64,000 nucleotides of DNA, taken from assembly GCF_020525925.1 (NCBI RefSeq), contig NZ_CP084876.1, forward strand, positions 3,968,001 to 4,032,000, given 5' to 3'. This DNA is from Klebsiella quasipneumoniae subsp. quasipneumoniae. Its GTDB lineage: Bacteria > Pseudomonadota > Gammaproteobacteria > Enterobacterales > Enterobacteriaceae. This document shows positions 1 through 9,558 of this stretch, piece after piece (within the stretch, counting starts at the first letter, position 1; the number at the start of each line of letters is the position of its first letter). The translations under genes and the position numbers were made by a program. A model generated the notes under the pieces. That model had not been told where the DNA came from, ran no database searches, and worked only from the letters and a program-made list of their open reading frames with translations.

Positions 1-240
1 AATATCCACCACGTCCACCAGCGGATCGTTCACCAGTTCGCGCCAGTCACCGTAAGCTTTCTCCGCCCCCAGCTTCACCGCATGACGTTCAGCCAAAGCC
101 TGATCCTGATCCGCCAGCGCGTAAAGATAGGGGCGCTTCGGCAGATCGGGATAGAACATGGCCGCGCGACGGTAAGCGTCGGCGTGCGCCTGGCCCATAA
201 AACCGGAGCCGATAAGACCAATATTTAACCGCGCGCTCAT
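1..240 (-). CDS. Gfo/Idh/MocA-family NAD(P)-dependent oxidoreductase (partial, N-terminal 80 residues)
   Basis: The minus-strand frame starts at ATG 240 and runs off the left edge of the window, so only the first 80 residues are seen. They begin MSARLNIGLIGSGFMGQAHA, a Rossmann-fold GxGxxG-type nucleotide-binding motif followed by the AHADAYR helix typical of myo-inositol and sugar dehydrogenases of the Gfo/Idh/MocA family. The start overlaps the stop of the upstream IolE-like gene by four bases (ATGA), so the two are translationally coupled. Together they suggest catabolism of an inositol or related polyol. The exact substrate cannot be read from this fragment; iolG-like is likely but not proven. 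Confidence 0.85.
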   Translation of the reverse strand, partial: MSARLNIGLIGSGFMGQAHADAYRRAAMFYPDLPKRPYLYALADQDQALAERHAVKLGAEKAYGDWRELVNDPLVDVVDI

Positions 241-1157
241 GATGCGTGCTCCTCTGATGATGACGGGGACGAAAAGTGGTGCGCCAGCCAGGCGAAGGCG
301 CGGCGAGCGGTGGCAAACGGCGGCGCCATCGCCGGGTCCTGCTCGGCTTCGATAATCAGCCAGCCGCGGTAGTCGCTGTCCCGGGCAAAGTTGAGGATCG
401 GCGCATAGTCGATGCAGCCGTCGCCAGGGACGGTAAACAGTCCGGCGCGCACCGCCTCGTTAAAGCTCAGGTTTTCGCGATACAGGCGCCCCAGCACCTG
501 CGGACGGACGTCTTTCAGATGCAGGTGGCGGATACGGTGACCATATTTCTCCAGCACGCGCGGGATATCGACCCCGGCGACGAAGGCGTGTCCGGTATCA
601 AACGCCAGCCCGACGTTGTCATGGGTCTGGGACAAAAACCGCTCCAGCTCGTCGTCGTGCTCCACCAGCATCATCAGATGGTGGTGATAGGCCAGCCGGA
701 GGCCGTAGTCCCGCAGCAGCAGGTCGGCAAAGGTATTTAGCTTATGGCAATACGCCGTCAGGCTGACGCGGCTTAACGGCGGCGAGAGCGAGATCGGCTC
801 ATCAAGCGGCGTTTCACCGGGCAGTTGCCCGCACTCGCCATAGACCATTACCCTGGCGCCGAGCTGCTGCAGGAGCTGCGCGTGGCCCCGCACCGCCTCC
901 AGCTCCGCTTCCACGCTGCGGTCGGCCAGCAAGCCGCTGTACCAGCCTGACGCCAGGCGCAGGTCAGCCGCCGCCAGCAGAGGCCCCAATGTCTCCGCCT
1001 GGCGGGGAAACTTCCGCCCTAACTCAATGCCCTGAAACCCCGCCTCCCGCGCCTCGCGCAGACACGTGTCGAGAGGGATATCGCCGCCTAAATCCTCCAG
1101 CACATCGTTGGTCCAGCACAGGGGGCTAATGCCCCACTGCAGGTGCTCTGTCGCCAT
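237..1157 (-). CDS. IolE-like myo-inosose-2 dehydratase / sugar-phosphate isomerase-epimerase family TIM barrel
   Basis: This 306-residue xylose-isomerase-like TIM-barrel protein matches the IolE type in length and opening (WGISPLCWTNDVLEDLGG). Metal-ligand segments expected for the fold are visible: YHHHLMM, GLAFDTGHAF, HLHLKDVR, and a C-terminal IIEAEQDP. In known pathways IolE dehydrates 2-keto-myo-inositol to a diketone in the cytosol. The gene lies directly upstream of a Gfo/Idh/MocA dehydrogenase with ATGA overlap, which supports a two-step polyol catabolic unit. Upstream spacing to the divergent gene is over 500 bp. The family is broad, so the substrate remains an inference. Confidence 0.82.
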   Translation of the reverse strand: MATEHLQWGISPLCWTNDVLEDLGGDIPLDTCLREAREAGFQGIELGRKFPRQAETLGPLLAAADLRLASGWYSGLLADRSVEAELEAVRGHAQLLQQLGARVMVYGECGQLPGETPLDEPISLSPPLSRVSLTAYCHKLNTFADLLLRDYGLRLAYHHHLMMLVEHDDELERFLSQTHDNVGLAFDTGHAFVAGVDIPRVLEKYGHRIRHLHLKDVRPQVLGRLYRENLSFNEAVRAGLFTVPGDGCIDYAPILNFARDSDYRGWLIIEAEQDPAMAPPFATARRAFAWLAHHFSSPSSSEEHAS

Positions 1158-1730
1158 GTTTATCTCCTTTTCAGCCAGTCGTCTGGTGTGCCGTCACTAT
1201 AAGCAGGCGACGACCAGCGATGAAAACGGAGAAATGATGGAAATCCATCATTGCCGCGGGCGAAATATCCGCTGGCGCGAGTAGCCCTGAAAAATAAATG
1301 GAAATAATGCTTGCCGCAGGCTTATTTTGCGGATAAAAATTACTGGCTTAATAACCCGCTTCAGAGGTTATCCCTTTCATTCGAAATATGATGATAGCAA
1401 TATGAAAAAATCTCAACACCGCAGCGGCGCGGGCTTTAGCCCTGCGCCCAGGCCTGGCCTGCTGTTATTTGCGTAAGTGACAAATAGTCCCTTTTAAAAC
1501 ATCAATTACTTAACATTCTCTCTGCAATAATATGACATGCAGCGGGAAGGTACGGTGATAAATAAGATCAGGGTAATGATGTTTTTACAAATAAATAACC
1601 CTTCTCCTTTCTGCTCGTTATTTATCAGGAATGGCTGCGGTTATATTTATTCGGACGCCCCTGGAGAATGCACCAATGTATATCAACCTTTATGACAATG
1701 CGCGCCGCTATCGCGATGAGAAACAATAAG
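1158..1730. other. Divergent intergenic region with no convincing gene
   Basis: This 573-bp stretch separates the minus-strand IolE-like gene from the plus-strand secreted protein gene at 1731. It is AT-rich from about 1290 on and must hold both promoters. A 24-codon frame beginning ATGAAAAAATCT near 1401 has no clear ribosome binding site and I do not call it. No tRNA or clear terminator was seen. Confidence 0.6.
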
Positions 1731-2156
1731 ATGAATAAGACCTGGCTTTTCACCACCCTCACCCTGGCGCTGGTCGCCGCCGCGCCGGCCCACGCCATTA
1801 GCGCGAAATACCGGGAACAGCTTGAACGCTCCGGTTGCACGCAGATGACCGACGGGACCACCTGCGATATTCATAAAACCAAAGCCGAGAATGCCGCCGC
1901 CGCGCAGCAGGCCAGCAGCGGCTTCGGCCCCTGGGTGGGCACCTGGTATGTTTATACTGACTATGGCAATAAAATTGATGAGATTACCGTCACCGCTAAA
2001 ACGGTGAAAACCCATGGTCATCTGGTCGAGGAGGCGAAAGCCAGCCAGGGTAAATTGACGTTCCGGGTGAAAAGCTCAGCCTTTACGCTGAACGACGCCT
2101 TTAACGGCGTATGGGCAAACGGCAGCCAGCGCGGCACGTTGCAAAAAGTCCTGTAA
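1731..2156 (+). CDS. Putative secreted protein of unknown function
   Basis: The predicted product has 141 residues from ATG 1731. It opens with a clear Sec signal peptide (MNKTWLFTTLTLALVAAAPAHA, cleavage after AHA), so it should be periplasmic. In-frame ATGs at 1668, 1698 and 1716 exist, but only the start at 1731 places the signal peptide at the N-terminus. The mature part has two cysteines about ten residues apart (GCTQMTDGTTC) that could form a disulfide, then an alanine-rich helix and a beta-rich C-terminal half. I do not recognise a named family. It stands alone between divergent iolE and convergent lysU. Confidence 0.7.
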   Translation: MNKTWLFTTLTLALVAAAPAHAISAKYREQLERSGCTQMTDGTTCDIHKTKAENAAAAQQASSGFGPWVGTWYVYTDYGNKIDEITVTAKTVKTHGHLVEEAKASQGKLTFRVKSSAFTLNDAFNGVWANGSQRGTLQKVL

Positions 2157-2198
2157 TAACATTGCCCTGCCGACAGGATGGGGATAATGCAGGAAGAA

Positions 2199-2220
2199 CC
2201 TCCCGGCGCAGGCCGGGAGG
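2199..2220 (-). terminator. Hairpin terminator downstream of lysU
   Basis: A nine-base-pair GC-rich stem (CCTCCCGGC / GCCGGGAGG, 2199-2207 and 2212-2220) lies 13 bases beyond the lysU stop. On the minus strand it is followed by a short, imperfect T-rich stretch. It also lies between two convergent genes, so it may act in both directions. Confidence 0.55.
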
Positions 2221-2232
2221 GAGTGCAACGGT

Positions 2233-3750
2233 TTACTTCTGCGGACGCATCGCCGGGAAGAGGATCACGTCGCGGATGGTGTGGCTGTTGGTAAACAGCA
2301 TCACCATCCGGTCGATACCGATGCCCAGACCGGCGGTCGGCGGCAGACCGTACTCCAGCGCGGTGACGTAGTCTTCGTCATAGAACATCGCTTCGTCATC
2401 GCCCGCCGCTTTGGCGTTAACCTGATCCTGGAAACGCTGCGCCTGGTCTTCGGCGTCGTTCAGCTCGCTGAAACCGTTACCGATTTCGCGGCCGCCGATG
2501 AAGAACTCGAAGCGGTCGGTGATTTCCGGGTTGACGTCGTTACGGCGCGCCAGCGGGGAGACTTCCGCCGGGTATTCGGTGATGAAGGTCGGCTGGATGA
2601 GGTGCGCTTCCGCCACTTCGTCGAAGATTTCGGTGACGATGCGCCCCAGACCCCAGCTTTTCTCTACCTGAATACCGAGAGATTCCGCCAGCGCTTTCGC
2701 CGCGTCGAAGTTATCCAGATCCGCCATGTTGGTTTCCGGACGATGTTTTTTGATCGCCTCGCGCATGGTCAGTTTTTCAAACGGCTTGCCGAAGTCAAAC
2801 ACCTGGTCGCCATACGGCACCTCGGTTTTGCCCAGCACCGTCTGCGCCAGGGTGCGGAACAGTGACTCGGTCAGCTCGATCAGGTCTTTGTAGTCCGCGT
2901 ACGCCATGTACAGTTCCATCATGGTGAACTCTGGGTTATGGCGTACCGAGATCCCTTCGTTGCGGAAGTTACGGTTGATTTCAAACACGCGTTCGAAGCC
3001 GCCGACCACCAGACGTTTCAGATACAGTTCCGGCGCGATGCGCAGGTACATATCGAGATCCAGGGCGTTGTGATGCGTGATAAACGGACGGGCGGAAGCG
3101 CCGCCGGGGATCACCTGCATCATCGGGGTTTCCACTTCCATAAAGCCGCGGGCTACCATGAACTGACGCATGGTCGCGAGGATCTGCGAGCGGATGCGGA
3201 ACGTATGGCGCGACTCTTCGTTAGCGATCAGATCCAGATAGCGCTGGCGATAGCGGACTTCCTGATCCTGCAGGCCGTGGAATTTATCCGGCAGCGGGCG
3301 CAGGGCTTTGGTCAGCAGGCGCAGCTCGGTGCAGTGGATGGAGAGTTCGCCGGTTTGCGTTTTGAACAGCTTGCCGCGGGCGGCGATGATGTCGCCAAGG
3401 TCCCATTTCTTAAACTGTTCGTTGTAGACGCCTTCCGGCAGGTCATCGCGGGCCACGTACAACTGGATACGGCCGCCGACGTCCTGCAGGGTGACGAAGG
3501 AGGCTTTACCCATCACGCGGCGAGTCATCATCCGGCCGGCCACCGCAACTTCAACGTTCAGGGAAGCGAGTTCATCGTTATCCTTCGCATCGAATTCAGC
3601 GTGCAATTGGTCAGAGGTATGATCGCGACGGAAATCGTTGGGGAAAGCTACGCCCTGCTCACGCAGCGCAGCCAGTTTTTCGCGACGAGTTTTCAGTTCA
3701 TTATTAAGGTCAATGGCCTCATCGGCACCTTGTGCTTGTTGTTCAGACAT
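2233..3750 (-). CDS. lysU: Lysyl-tRNA synthetase, heat-inducible form
   Basis: The 505-residue class II aminoacyl-tRNA synthetase matches E. coli LysU/LysS in length. It has the N-terminal OB-fold anticodon-binding region ([19 protein letters not shown]), motif 2 ([15 protein letters not shown]) and motif 3 ([12 protein letters not shown]). It charges tRNA-Lys in the cytosol; LysU is also known as an Ap4A synthetase. I call lysU rather than lysS from context: dtpC and the cad operon lie immediately upstream, as at the E. coli lysU locus, and prfB, which precedes lysS, is absent. E. coli lysU is repressed by Lrp and induced by heat; I did not identify the sites here. Confidence 0.93.
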   Translation of the reverse strand: MSEQQAQGADEAIDLNNELKTRREKLAALREQGVAFPNDFRRDHTSDQLHAEFDAKDNDELASLNVEVAVAGRMMTRRVMGKASFVTLQDVGGRIQLYVARDDLPEGVYNEQFKKWDLGDIIAARGKLFKTQTGELSIHCTELRLLTKALRPLPDKFHGLQDQEVRYRQRYLDLIANEESRHTFRIRSQILATMRQFMVARGFMEVETPMMQVIPGGASARPFITHHNALDLDMYLRIAPELYLKRLVVGGFERVFEINRNFRNEGISVRHNPEFTMMELYMAYADYKDLIELTESLFRTLAQTVLGKTEVPYGDQVFDFGKPFEKLTMREAIKKHRPETNMADLDNFDAAKALAESLGIQVEKSWGLGRIVTEIFDEVAEAHLIQPTFITEYPAEVSPLARRNDVNPEITDRFEFFIGGREIGNGFSELNDAEDQAQRFQDQVNAKAAGDDEAMFYDEDYVTALEYGLPPTAGLGIGIDRMVMLFTNSHTIRDVILFPAMRPQK

Positions 3751-4093
3751 ATGGGTTCCTCATAACCTTGCTTTCAAACTAGCTTCGATAAATTGAACCA
3801 GGTCACCCTTCCGCGCGGCCTGTCTCCGGCTTCACACCGAAGAACAAGAGTAACGAATCTGGCTTCTCTTCAAGCTGATCTCACTCAGCTATGCCTTCAC
3901 TAACGGTATTTTTTATCGTTGGCTTCCGCGCCTGCCAGAATATCCTCCTCCTGTTCAGTAAACGGTGCAAGGAGCGGCTTTGCGCTCCACTGTTGGGGTT
4001 ACCGATCCCCGGCTCGCGGCGTAAACGCCTTAGCCGGGCTACCAGACAGCACGATTTTGTAGCCCGGTAAGCCGGACCTGTCGCCAGACGGGG
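3751..4093. promoter_or_regulatory. lysU upstream region
   Basis: This 343-bp gap between dtpC and lysU has no open frame of note. It should carry the lysU promoter on the minus strand. Its dtpC-proximal end (about 4010-4085) is a GC-rich palindromic intergenic repeat listed separately. No prfB-like sequence is present. Confidence 0.5.
4010..4085. repeat. REP/BIME-like palindromic intergenic repeat, copy 1
   Basis: The segment contains CGGCGTAAACGCCTTAGCC followed by GGGCTAC and then a partly complementary GTAGCCCGG block, so it can fold into a hairpin. The same GCGGCGTAAACGCCTTAGCC core recurs near 55911 after mnmH, and a related palindrome occurs after cnoX. It lies immediately beyond the dtpC stop. 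This is typical of enterobacterial extragenic palindromic elements. Confidence 0.7.
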
Positions 4094-5569
4094 CTAGGCG
4101 CCGCCGCCGGGAAGCTCGCCAGCCGCCGCGCGGCGTTTGCCGACGCTACAGGCTGCGGCAAAGGCGATAACCACCATCACCGCCACGCAGCCGAGGGTCC
4201 ATTCCCCCATCTGCGAGAAGAAATGCTGATAGGCGGCAATCGCCGTATCGCTGATTTGCGATTCGGTGGTCTGCTGGGCGACCACGCCGGCCAGCCAGTT
4301 GGCCACCGCGCCGGTGGCCAGCATATAAATACCGGTCAATACCCCGGTGACGCCGGGCATGTTCAGGCGGGTGATTTGCGCCATCGCGACCGGGTCGATA
4401 AACAGTTCGGCAAAGCCCATCATCGCCAGTCCAGCGACCATCATGCCCATCGAGGCCTGACCCTCAGCGGCGCCGTGGCGGGCGTTGAGCGCCAGCAGCA
4501 TAAAGCCGCCGCCCATCAGCAGCAGGCCAAAAGCGAATTTCAACCAGACGCGCAGCACCGAACGCGCGCTGCCTTCCGGGCGCATCAGCCACGCCAGCGC
4601 CACGCCGGCCGCCATCACCGCCACCGCGTTAACCGACTGGAACAGCGCCGTCGGCACGTCCCAGTTCAGCAGGCGGCGGTTAACAAAGTGATCGATAAAC
4701 AGGCTAATCGAGCTTCCCCCCTGCTGCGCCAGCACCCAGAACAGCGTCCCGGCAAGCATCAGCAGGACGATCTGCCACAGCGCGCGACGATGCTCCGGGG
4801 CTTTGATCATGATCCGCGCCACCATCTGGGCGGCGAACAGGCAGACGACCGCCAGCAGATAGCCGGACCAGTTGTTTTGCAGCAGCAGCGTGAAGAACAC
4901 CGGCGCCAGGCAGAGCATCACCAGCAGCCAGCCCCAGGTCGGCAGCACGAATTTCACCGCCCGCAGCGCCGGTTTATCGACGCCGCGGGTATGCCGAAAG
5001 TGGCGGCTGCCGCTTAAGAAAATCATCAGGCCGATGAACATCCCGATCCCCGCCAGGGCGAAGCCGATATGCCAGCCGTACCACTGGGCCGCCAGCCCGC
5101 AGGCGATGGGCGCGGCGATGGAGCCGACGTTACCGGCGGCGTACAGCAGCGAGAAGCCGCCGTCGCGACGCGGATCGTCGTGGGCGTAAAGTTCGCCAAG
5201 CAGGCAGCTGATATTGGATTTGAACAGGCCGTAGCCGCAGATAATGATCGCCAGCGCGACGTACAGGCTCCATGCGGAGGTCGACTCAACGCCCAGCACC
5301 ACGTGGCCGAGGGTCATCAACAGCGCCCCGGCAATCACCGCCGTGCGGTTGCCGAGCAGGCGGTCGGCAAGCCAGCCGCCAAGAATAGGGGTAACGTAAA
5401 CCAGAGAGGCGTAAGCGCTGAACAGGCTGATGGCGTGGCTGTCGTCGAAGCCAAGCTGGTGGGTGAGGTAGAGGATGAGTAAGGCGCGCATGCCGTAAAA
5501 GCTGAAGTACTCCCAGATCTGGATCGCAACGATGTAGTAAATCGCGCGCGGCTGTGAGGGTGTTTTCAT
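4094..5569 (-). CDS. dtpC: Dipeptide/tripeptide:proton symporter of the POT family
   Basis: The 491-residue polytopic inner-membrane protein begins [20 protein letters not shown], virtually the E. coli DtpC (YjdL) N-terminus. I chose ATG 5569 over an in-frame upstream start because of this match and a GGAG ribosome binding site. The POT signature region near the first membrane helix reads [10 protein letters not shown], the DtpC-type variant. GELFIDP-like and [10 protein letters not shown] family segments are visible. It would import di- and tripeptides, with a known preference of DtpC for lysine-containing dipeptides, which fits its position behind cadBA. Read-through from cadA past the 5590-5616 hairpin, or a separate promoter, are both possible. 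Confidence 0.93.
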   Translation of the reverse strand: MKTPSQPRAIYYIVAIQIWEYFSFYGMRALLILYLTHQLGFDDSHAISLFSAYASLVYVTPILGGWLADRLLGNRTAVIAGALLMTLGHVVLGVESTSAWSLYVALAIIICGYGLFKSNISCLLGELYAHDDPRRDGGFSLLYAAGNVGSIAAPIACGLAAQWYGWHIGFALAGIGMFIGLMIFLSGSRHFRHTRGVDKPALRAVKFVLPTWGWLLVMLCLAPVFFTLLLQNNWSGYLLAVVCLFAAQMVARIMIKAPEHRRALWQIVLLMLAGTLFWVLAQQGGSSISLFIDHFVNRRLLNWDVPTALFQSVNAVAVMAAGVALAWLMRPEGSARSVLRVWLKFAFGLLLMGGGFMLLALNARHGAAEGQASMGMMVAGLAMMGFAELFIDPVAMAQITRLNMPGVTGVLTGIYMLATGAVANWLAGVVAQQTTESQISDTAIAAYQHFFSQMGEWTLGCVAVMVVIAFAAACSVGKRRAAAGELPGGGA

Positions 5570-5587
5570 GTGTTCTCCTTGCAGCGT

Positions 5588-5616
5588 GAAAAAGGGAAGT
5601 GGCAAGCCACTTCCCT
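5588..5616 (-). terminator. Rho-independent terminator after cadA
   Basis: A perfect ten-base inverted repeat (GGGAAGTGGC / GCCACTTCCC, 5594-5603 and 5606-5615) is followed on the minus strand by a run of T residues. It begins 13 bases past the cadA stop codon and sits 19 bases before the dtpC start. It should end most cadBA transcripts, allowing reduced read-through into dtpC. Confidence 0.88.
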
Positions 5617-5628
5617 GATGTGCGTCTA

Positions 5629-7776
5629 TTACTTGTTATTCTCTTCTTTCAGCACTTTAACGGTGTAACGACCATCCGCCTGACGATAGGCGCCGTGGAT
5701 ATCGGTTTCGAAGCCCGGATAGTGGGCGCCGATTTCGCACAGCATCTGCAGGAACTCCAGCACCGGACGGCTCTCTTCGGTGATCATTTCACCCGGCATG
5801 ACCAGCGGCACTCCCGGAGGATACGGCAGGATCATGTTGGCGTTGACGCGGCCGACCATCTCTTCGAGGTACACTTCTTCCGTCTGACCGTGCAGCTCTT
5901 TCTGGAACGCGGCATACGGGGTCATCACCATGGATGGCAGCACTTCAAACGCGCGGAACATCAGGTCCGGCAGGTTGTGATGCTCAACCAGTTTGTGAAT
6001 GTTCTGCGCCAGGTCCTGAATACGCATGTTTTCATAGAATTCAGGATCTTCACGGTACAGCGACGGCAGCATGTTTTTCACCCGCAGGTTCAGGTCGAAC
6101 GCGCGTTTGAAGTCGGTCAGCGCACGCAGCAGGCTCAGCGCTTTGGTTTTGTCGATACCGATGCTGAACAGGAACAGCAGGTTGTACGGACCGGTTTTCT
6201 CCACCACGATGCCGTGTTCGTCGAGATACTTCGCCACGATGCTGGCCGGAATACCGAACTCATCCATGGTGCCGTCTTTCTTCATCCCCGGGGTCAGCAG
6301 AGTGACTTTGATCGGGTCGAGATACATGTGCTCGTTGTCGATGTTTTTGAAACCGTGCCATGCGCTGTCGGAGCGCAGCGGCCAGCATTCAGGACCGTCG
6401 ATATGTTCCGGCTGCCATACGTCGAAGAACCAGCCTTCAGACTCGCCTTTCAGACGTTTGATCTCTTTACGGAACTTGATGGAACGTTCGATAGAGCCGT
6501 CGATCAGGCGCTTACCGGCGTTGCCTTTCATCATCGCCGCCGCGGTTTCGGTGGACGCCACGATCCCGTAGTGCGGGGAGGTGGTGGTGTGCATCATGTA
6601 GGCTTCGTTAAAGGTCTCTTCGTTAACATCGCCTTTCACATGGATCATCGATGCCTGGGAGAACGCCGCCAACAGTTTGTGCGTGGACTGGGTTTCGTAA
6701 ATCACTTTCCCTTCGACGCGGCCGCCGCTCATCCCGCATTTGCCTTCATAGATCGGCGAGAAGTTGGTGTAAGGCACCCATGCGGAGTCAAAGTGGATGG
6801 ATTTCACATCCAGGGTTTTCTTGATGAAGTCAGTGTTGTACAGCAGACCATCGTAAGTCGAGTTGGTGATAACGGCGTGTACCGGCCAGGTCGCGTTCGG
6901 CGTCTCTTTCACACGCTTGGCGATAGTCGCGTGCTGGAATTCGCTCTGCGGGATACCGCCGAGGATGCCGTAGGCGTTACGGGTCGGACGGAAGTAGATC
7001 GGCGTAATGTCGCTCATCATCATCAGATGGGTCAGCGATTTGTGGCAGTTACGGTCAATCAGCACGGTGCTGCCGGCCGGCGCGGAGTACATACCGACGA
7101 TTTTGTTGGCGGTCGAGGTGCCGTTGGTCACCATGTAGCTGCGTTCGGCGTTAAATACGCGAGCGATATACTCTTCCGCTTCTTTGTGCGGGCCGCTGTG
7201 GTCCAGCAGGGAACCGAGTTCAGAAACTGAAATCGAGATATCGGATTTCATGGTGTTGGAGCCAAAGAAATCGTAGAAGATGCTGCCTACCGGGCTTTTC
7301 TGGAAGGCGGTACCGCCCATGTGGCCCGGGGTACAGAAGGTGTATTTGCCTTCACGCACATATTTGAACAGCGCTTTGGTCAGCGGCGGCAGAATGGTGT
7401 CGATGTATTCGTCAGTGTTCTGTTTGATTTTGTTCGCGATATCTTCCGCAGCGCCCAGCGCATATTCGAAGAAGCGAACCTGCATGCGCAGATCGTTCAG
7501 GCTAACGTCCAGCGTGGAGTAGGTGTTAGCGAACGCATACAGCGGCATGTACTCGTTCATTTTGCTGATTTCTTCGCACAGCTCGAGATTGTATTTATCC
7601 CAGTCGAAGATCACGCCGCACAGACGAGAGTTGTTTTCGATCAGTTTTAATAAGTCGTCACGGTCGTTCGGGTAGACAATGCGGAAGTCCAGGCGTTCGA
7701 GAGCACGATGCAGTTCACGGATGGGTTCTTCTTTGAAGTAAACCCCCATGTGATTCATGATTGCAATAACGTTCAT
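5629..7776 (-). CDS. cadA: Inducible lysine decarboxylase (LdcI)
   Basis: The 715-residue protein equals E. coli CadA in length and is nearly identical along its whole length. It has the N-terminal wing domain ([20 protein letters not shown]), the PLP-binding lysine in [11 protein letters not shown] (position 367 by equal length) and the catalytic core. It decarboxylates lysine to cadaverine and CO2 in the cytosol, consuming a proton. ATG 7776 was chosen: it has a GGAG site eight bases upstream and matches the family start; a TTG six bases upstream is in frame but unlikely. cadB lies 82 bp upstream in the same operon, which CadC controls at low pH with lysine present. Confidence 0.97.
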   Translation of the reverse strand: MNVIAIMNHMGVYFKEEPIRELHRALERLDFRIVYPNDRDDLLKLIENNSRLCGVIFDWDKYNLELCEEISKMNEYMPLYAFANTYSTLDVSLNDLRMQVRFFEYALGAAEDIANKIKQNTDEYIDTILPPLTKALFKYVREGKYTFCTPGHMGGTAFQKSPVGSIFYDFFGSNTMKSDISISVSELGSLLDHSGPHKEAEEYIARVFNAERSYMVTNGTSTANKIVGMYSAPAGSTVLIDRNCHKSLTHLMMMSDITPIYFRPTRNAYGILGGIPQSEFQHATIAKRVKETPNATWPVHAVITNSTYDGLLYNTDFIKKTLDVKSIHFDSAWVPYTNFSPIYEGKCGMSGGRVEGKVIYETQSTHKLLAAFSQASMIHVKGDVNEETFNEAYMMHTTTSPHYGIVASTETAAAMMKGNAGKRLIDGSIERSIKFRKEIKRLKGESEGWFFDVWQPEHIDGPECWPLRSDSAWHGFKNIDNEHMYLDPIKVTLLTPGMKKDGTMDEFGIPASIVAKYLDEHGIVVEKTGPYNLLFLFSIGIDKTKALSLLRALTDFKRAFDLNLRVKNMLPSLYREDPEFYENMRIQDLAQNIHKLVEHHNLPDLMFRAFEVLPSMVMTPYAAFQKELHGQTEEVYLEEMVGRVNANMILPYPPGVPLVMPGEMITEESRPVLEFLQMLCEIGAHYPGFETDIHGAYRQADGRYTVKVLKEENNK

Positions 7777-7858
7777 AGTCAAATCTCCAGATGTAGAAAG
7801 CCCCTCCCGTCGCGCTATGACAGGTGATGGAAGGAGCCTCAGGAAAAAGGGTTACTGA

Positions 7859-9193
7859 TTAGTGCGCGTTAGCGGGGCTGTTGCTATCCGATGCGTTGCT
7901 CTGGCGCTGGTGCATTTTGCGACCGTAGAACATCAGGATAATCAGGCTAACGATAAAGGTGCCGGCCAGTTCGAAGGAGCTTGCGCCCATCAGCGCGATG
8001 AAGCAGAACACGCAACCCAGTACCGAACAAATCAGGCTGACGAAGTTACGGATGTTGATGCCTTCGAAACGAATCAGGTCAACACAGGAGTAGAAGTAAG
8101 GCAGCATGGTCAGCAGTACCGCGATACCGGTCAGTTCGCCGAACAGGTCAGAGGCTTTACCACCGGCGGAGTTCATCAGGGTAATCAGCACCATCAGCGC
8201 GGTCATTTTCACCGCGGCCAGCAGCAGGCCTTTTTTCGGGATACCGTTGCTATCGACTTCGCCATACACTTTCGGGAAGTTGCCATCGTTGGCGGCACGC
8301 ACACCCGCCTGGCCAACCAGCATCATCCACGAGCCCAGAGAAGTCAGGCAGGCGAAGGCGGTGAAAGCGGATACCATCGGCGCAGCCCAGCCGCCGAGGA
8401 TGGTGGAGGCGCTAATCGCGAACGGCGCACCGGACGCTGCCATCTGAGAAGCAGGATACATACCGGCGATAACCTGAGTCGCGGCGATGTAGACGATACC
8501 GGCCATCGCGGTACCCAGCATGGTGGCCAGCGGCACGGTACGTTTCGGGTTTTTCACCATCCCGGTACTCACGGCGGCGGATTCTACGCCAACGAAGGCC
8601 CACAGGCAGAGCAGGATACTTTTGATGACCGCGTGGCTATCGGTGGTGCTGGAGGTGTTCCAGTTCGCCTGATAGGTAGCGACATCAAACCAGTGCCAGC
8701 CGACGACCGCGGTCATGACTACCGGAATAAGCACCAGCACCAGACCAATGGTGGTCAGACGGCTGACCCAGGTCCCGCCGAGCATATTAACGAAAGTAAA
8801 GATCCACACGATGGCAATACAGGCAATCCCTGCTGGCACCGGGTTATTTAAAATGGGGAAGAACGTAGACAGATAAGAAACTGCGGTAATCCCGATAGCC
8901 AGGTTACCAATCCAGTTTGCGTGATAATAAAGTACACCGGTCTGGAAACCGAATGCCGGAGATATTTCCCCTGCGTAAGCAATGGGACCACCCTGCTGCG
9001 GGTTTTTAGTGGCCAGTCGGGCATAAACATAAGCCAGAGACATCGCACCAATAATTGAAATTACCCAGCCCCAAATGGCAATACCACCGATGCTGGCCAG
9101 GTTCGCAGGTAATAATGCAATACCGCTCCCCATCATATTACCGGCGACGACACCGGTACAGGCAAATAGCCCGATCTTCTTGGCAGAACTCAT
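7859..9193 (-). CDS. cadB: Lysine/cadaverine antiporter
   Basis: This 444-residue APC-superfamily membrane protein has about twelve hydrophobic segments and matches E. coli CadB in length. The N-terminal GVVAGNMMGSGIALLPA segment is the family substrate-binding unwound helix. It exchanges external lysine for internal cadaverine across the inner membrane, completing the acid-resistance cycle with CadA. The start at 9193 (MSSAKKIGLFACTG) has an AGGAG site ten bases upstream; the open frame extends 44 codons further but that extension does not resemble the family. Confidence 0.96.
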   Translation of the reverse strand: MSSAKKIGLFACTGVVAGNMMGSGIALLPANLASIGGIAIWGWVISIIGAMSLAYVYARLATKNPQQGGPIAYAGEISPAFGFQTGVLYYHANWIGNLAIGITAVSYLSTFFPILNNPVPAGIACIAIVWIFTFVNMLGGTWVSRLTTIGLVLVLIPVVMTAVVGWHWFDVATYQANWNTSSTTDSHAVIKSILLCLWAFVGVESAAVSTGMVKNPKRTVPLATMLGTAMAGIVYIAATQVIAGMYPASQMAASGAPFAISASTILGGWAAPMVSAFTAFACLTSLGSWMMLVGQAGVRAANDGNFPKVYGEVDSNGIPKKGLLLAAVKMTALMVLITLMNSAGGKASDLFGELTGIAVLLTMLPYFYSCVDLIRFEGINIRNFVSLICSVLGCVFCFIALMGASSFELAGTFIVSLIILMFYGRKMHQRQSNASDSNSPANAH

Positions 9194-9558
9194 GGTTGTT
9201 TTTCTCCTAAGTTTATTTGGGAGGTACAGATCATGATACAGAACCATTAATTGACCCGACCAACTGCCAACAAGATTACTGATTTGTACGAGATAAGTCC
9301 TAAAGATAAAGTGAAATAACAACAAACATCAGACAAATGATATTTTGACCTTTTTCGCTTAACATATAAACATGACAACAGGGTGTCAGAAAAAGATAAA
9401 CATTGTGGTTTTACATGAACTTAGATGATGGGCAGCGTGTTACCGAACTGTTATTCAAGGCCTCCTGAATGCTAAATATAAATAACAACATGAGGCTTCA
9501 TGAGAAACATAAATTTAACCTCATCATGCCAAAAACCTTTCACATGATGAGGGTTTAC
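9194..9558 (-). promoter_or_regulatory. cadBA promoter/regulatory region
   Basis: The 365-bp AT-rich gap between cadC and cadB corresponds to the Pcad region of E. coli, where CadC dimers bind two upstream sites and H-NS represses. Long AT stretches (9340-9500) suit H-NS binding. I infer CadC sites from synteny and did not align them base by base. Confidence 0.65.

Noticed and set aside
1401..1475. 24-codon frame starting ATGAAAAAATCT
   Set aside because: No ribosome binding site and no conservation evidence.
2281..3765. Plus-strand frames opposite lysU
   Set aside because: They mirror lysU codons; compositions are atypical and no family features appear.
2233..4093. prfB-lysS operon
   Set aside because: No prfB sequence lies upstream; the neighbours are dtpC and cad genes, so lysU is the better call.
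5599..7230. Long plus-strand open frame (543 codons) opposite cadA
   Set aside because: It is the antisense of a fully conserved gene; the product is rich in His/Arg/Gln as expected from reversed codon bias, and no ribosome site is present.
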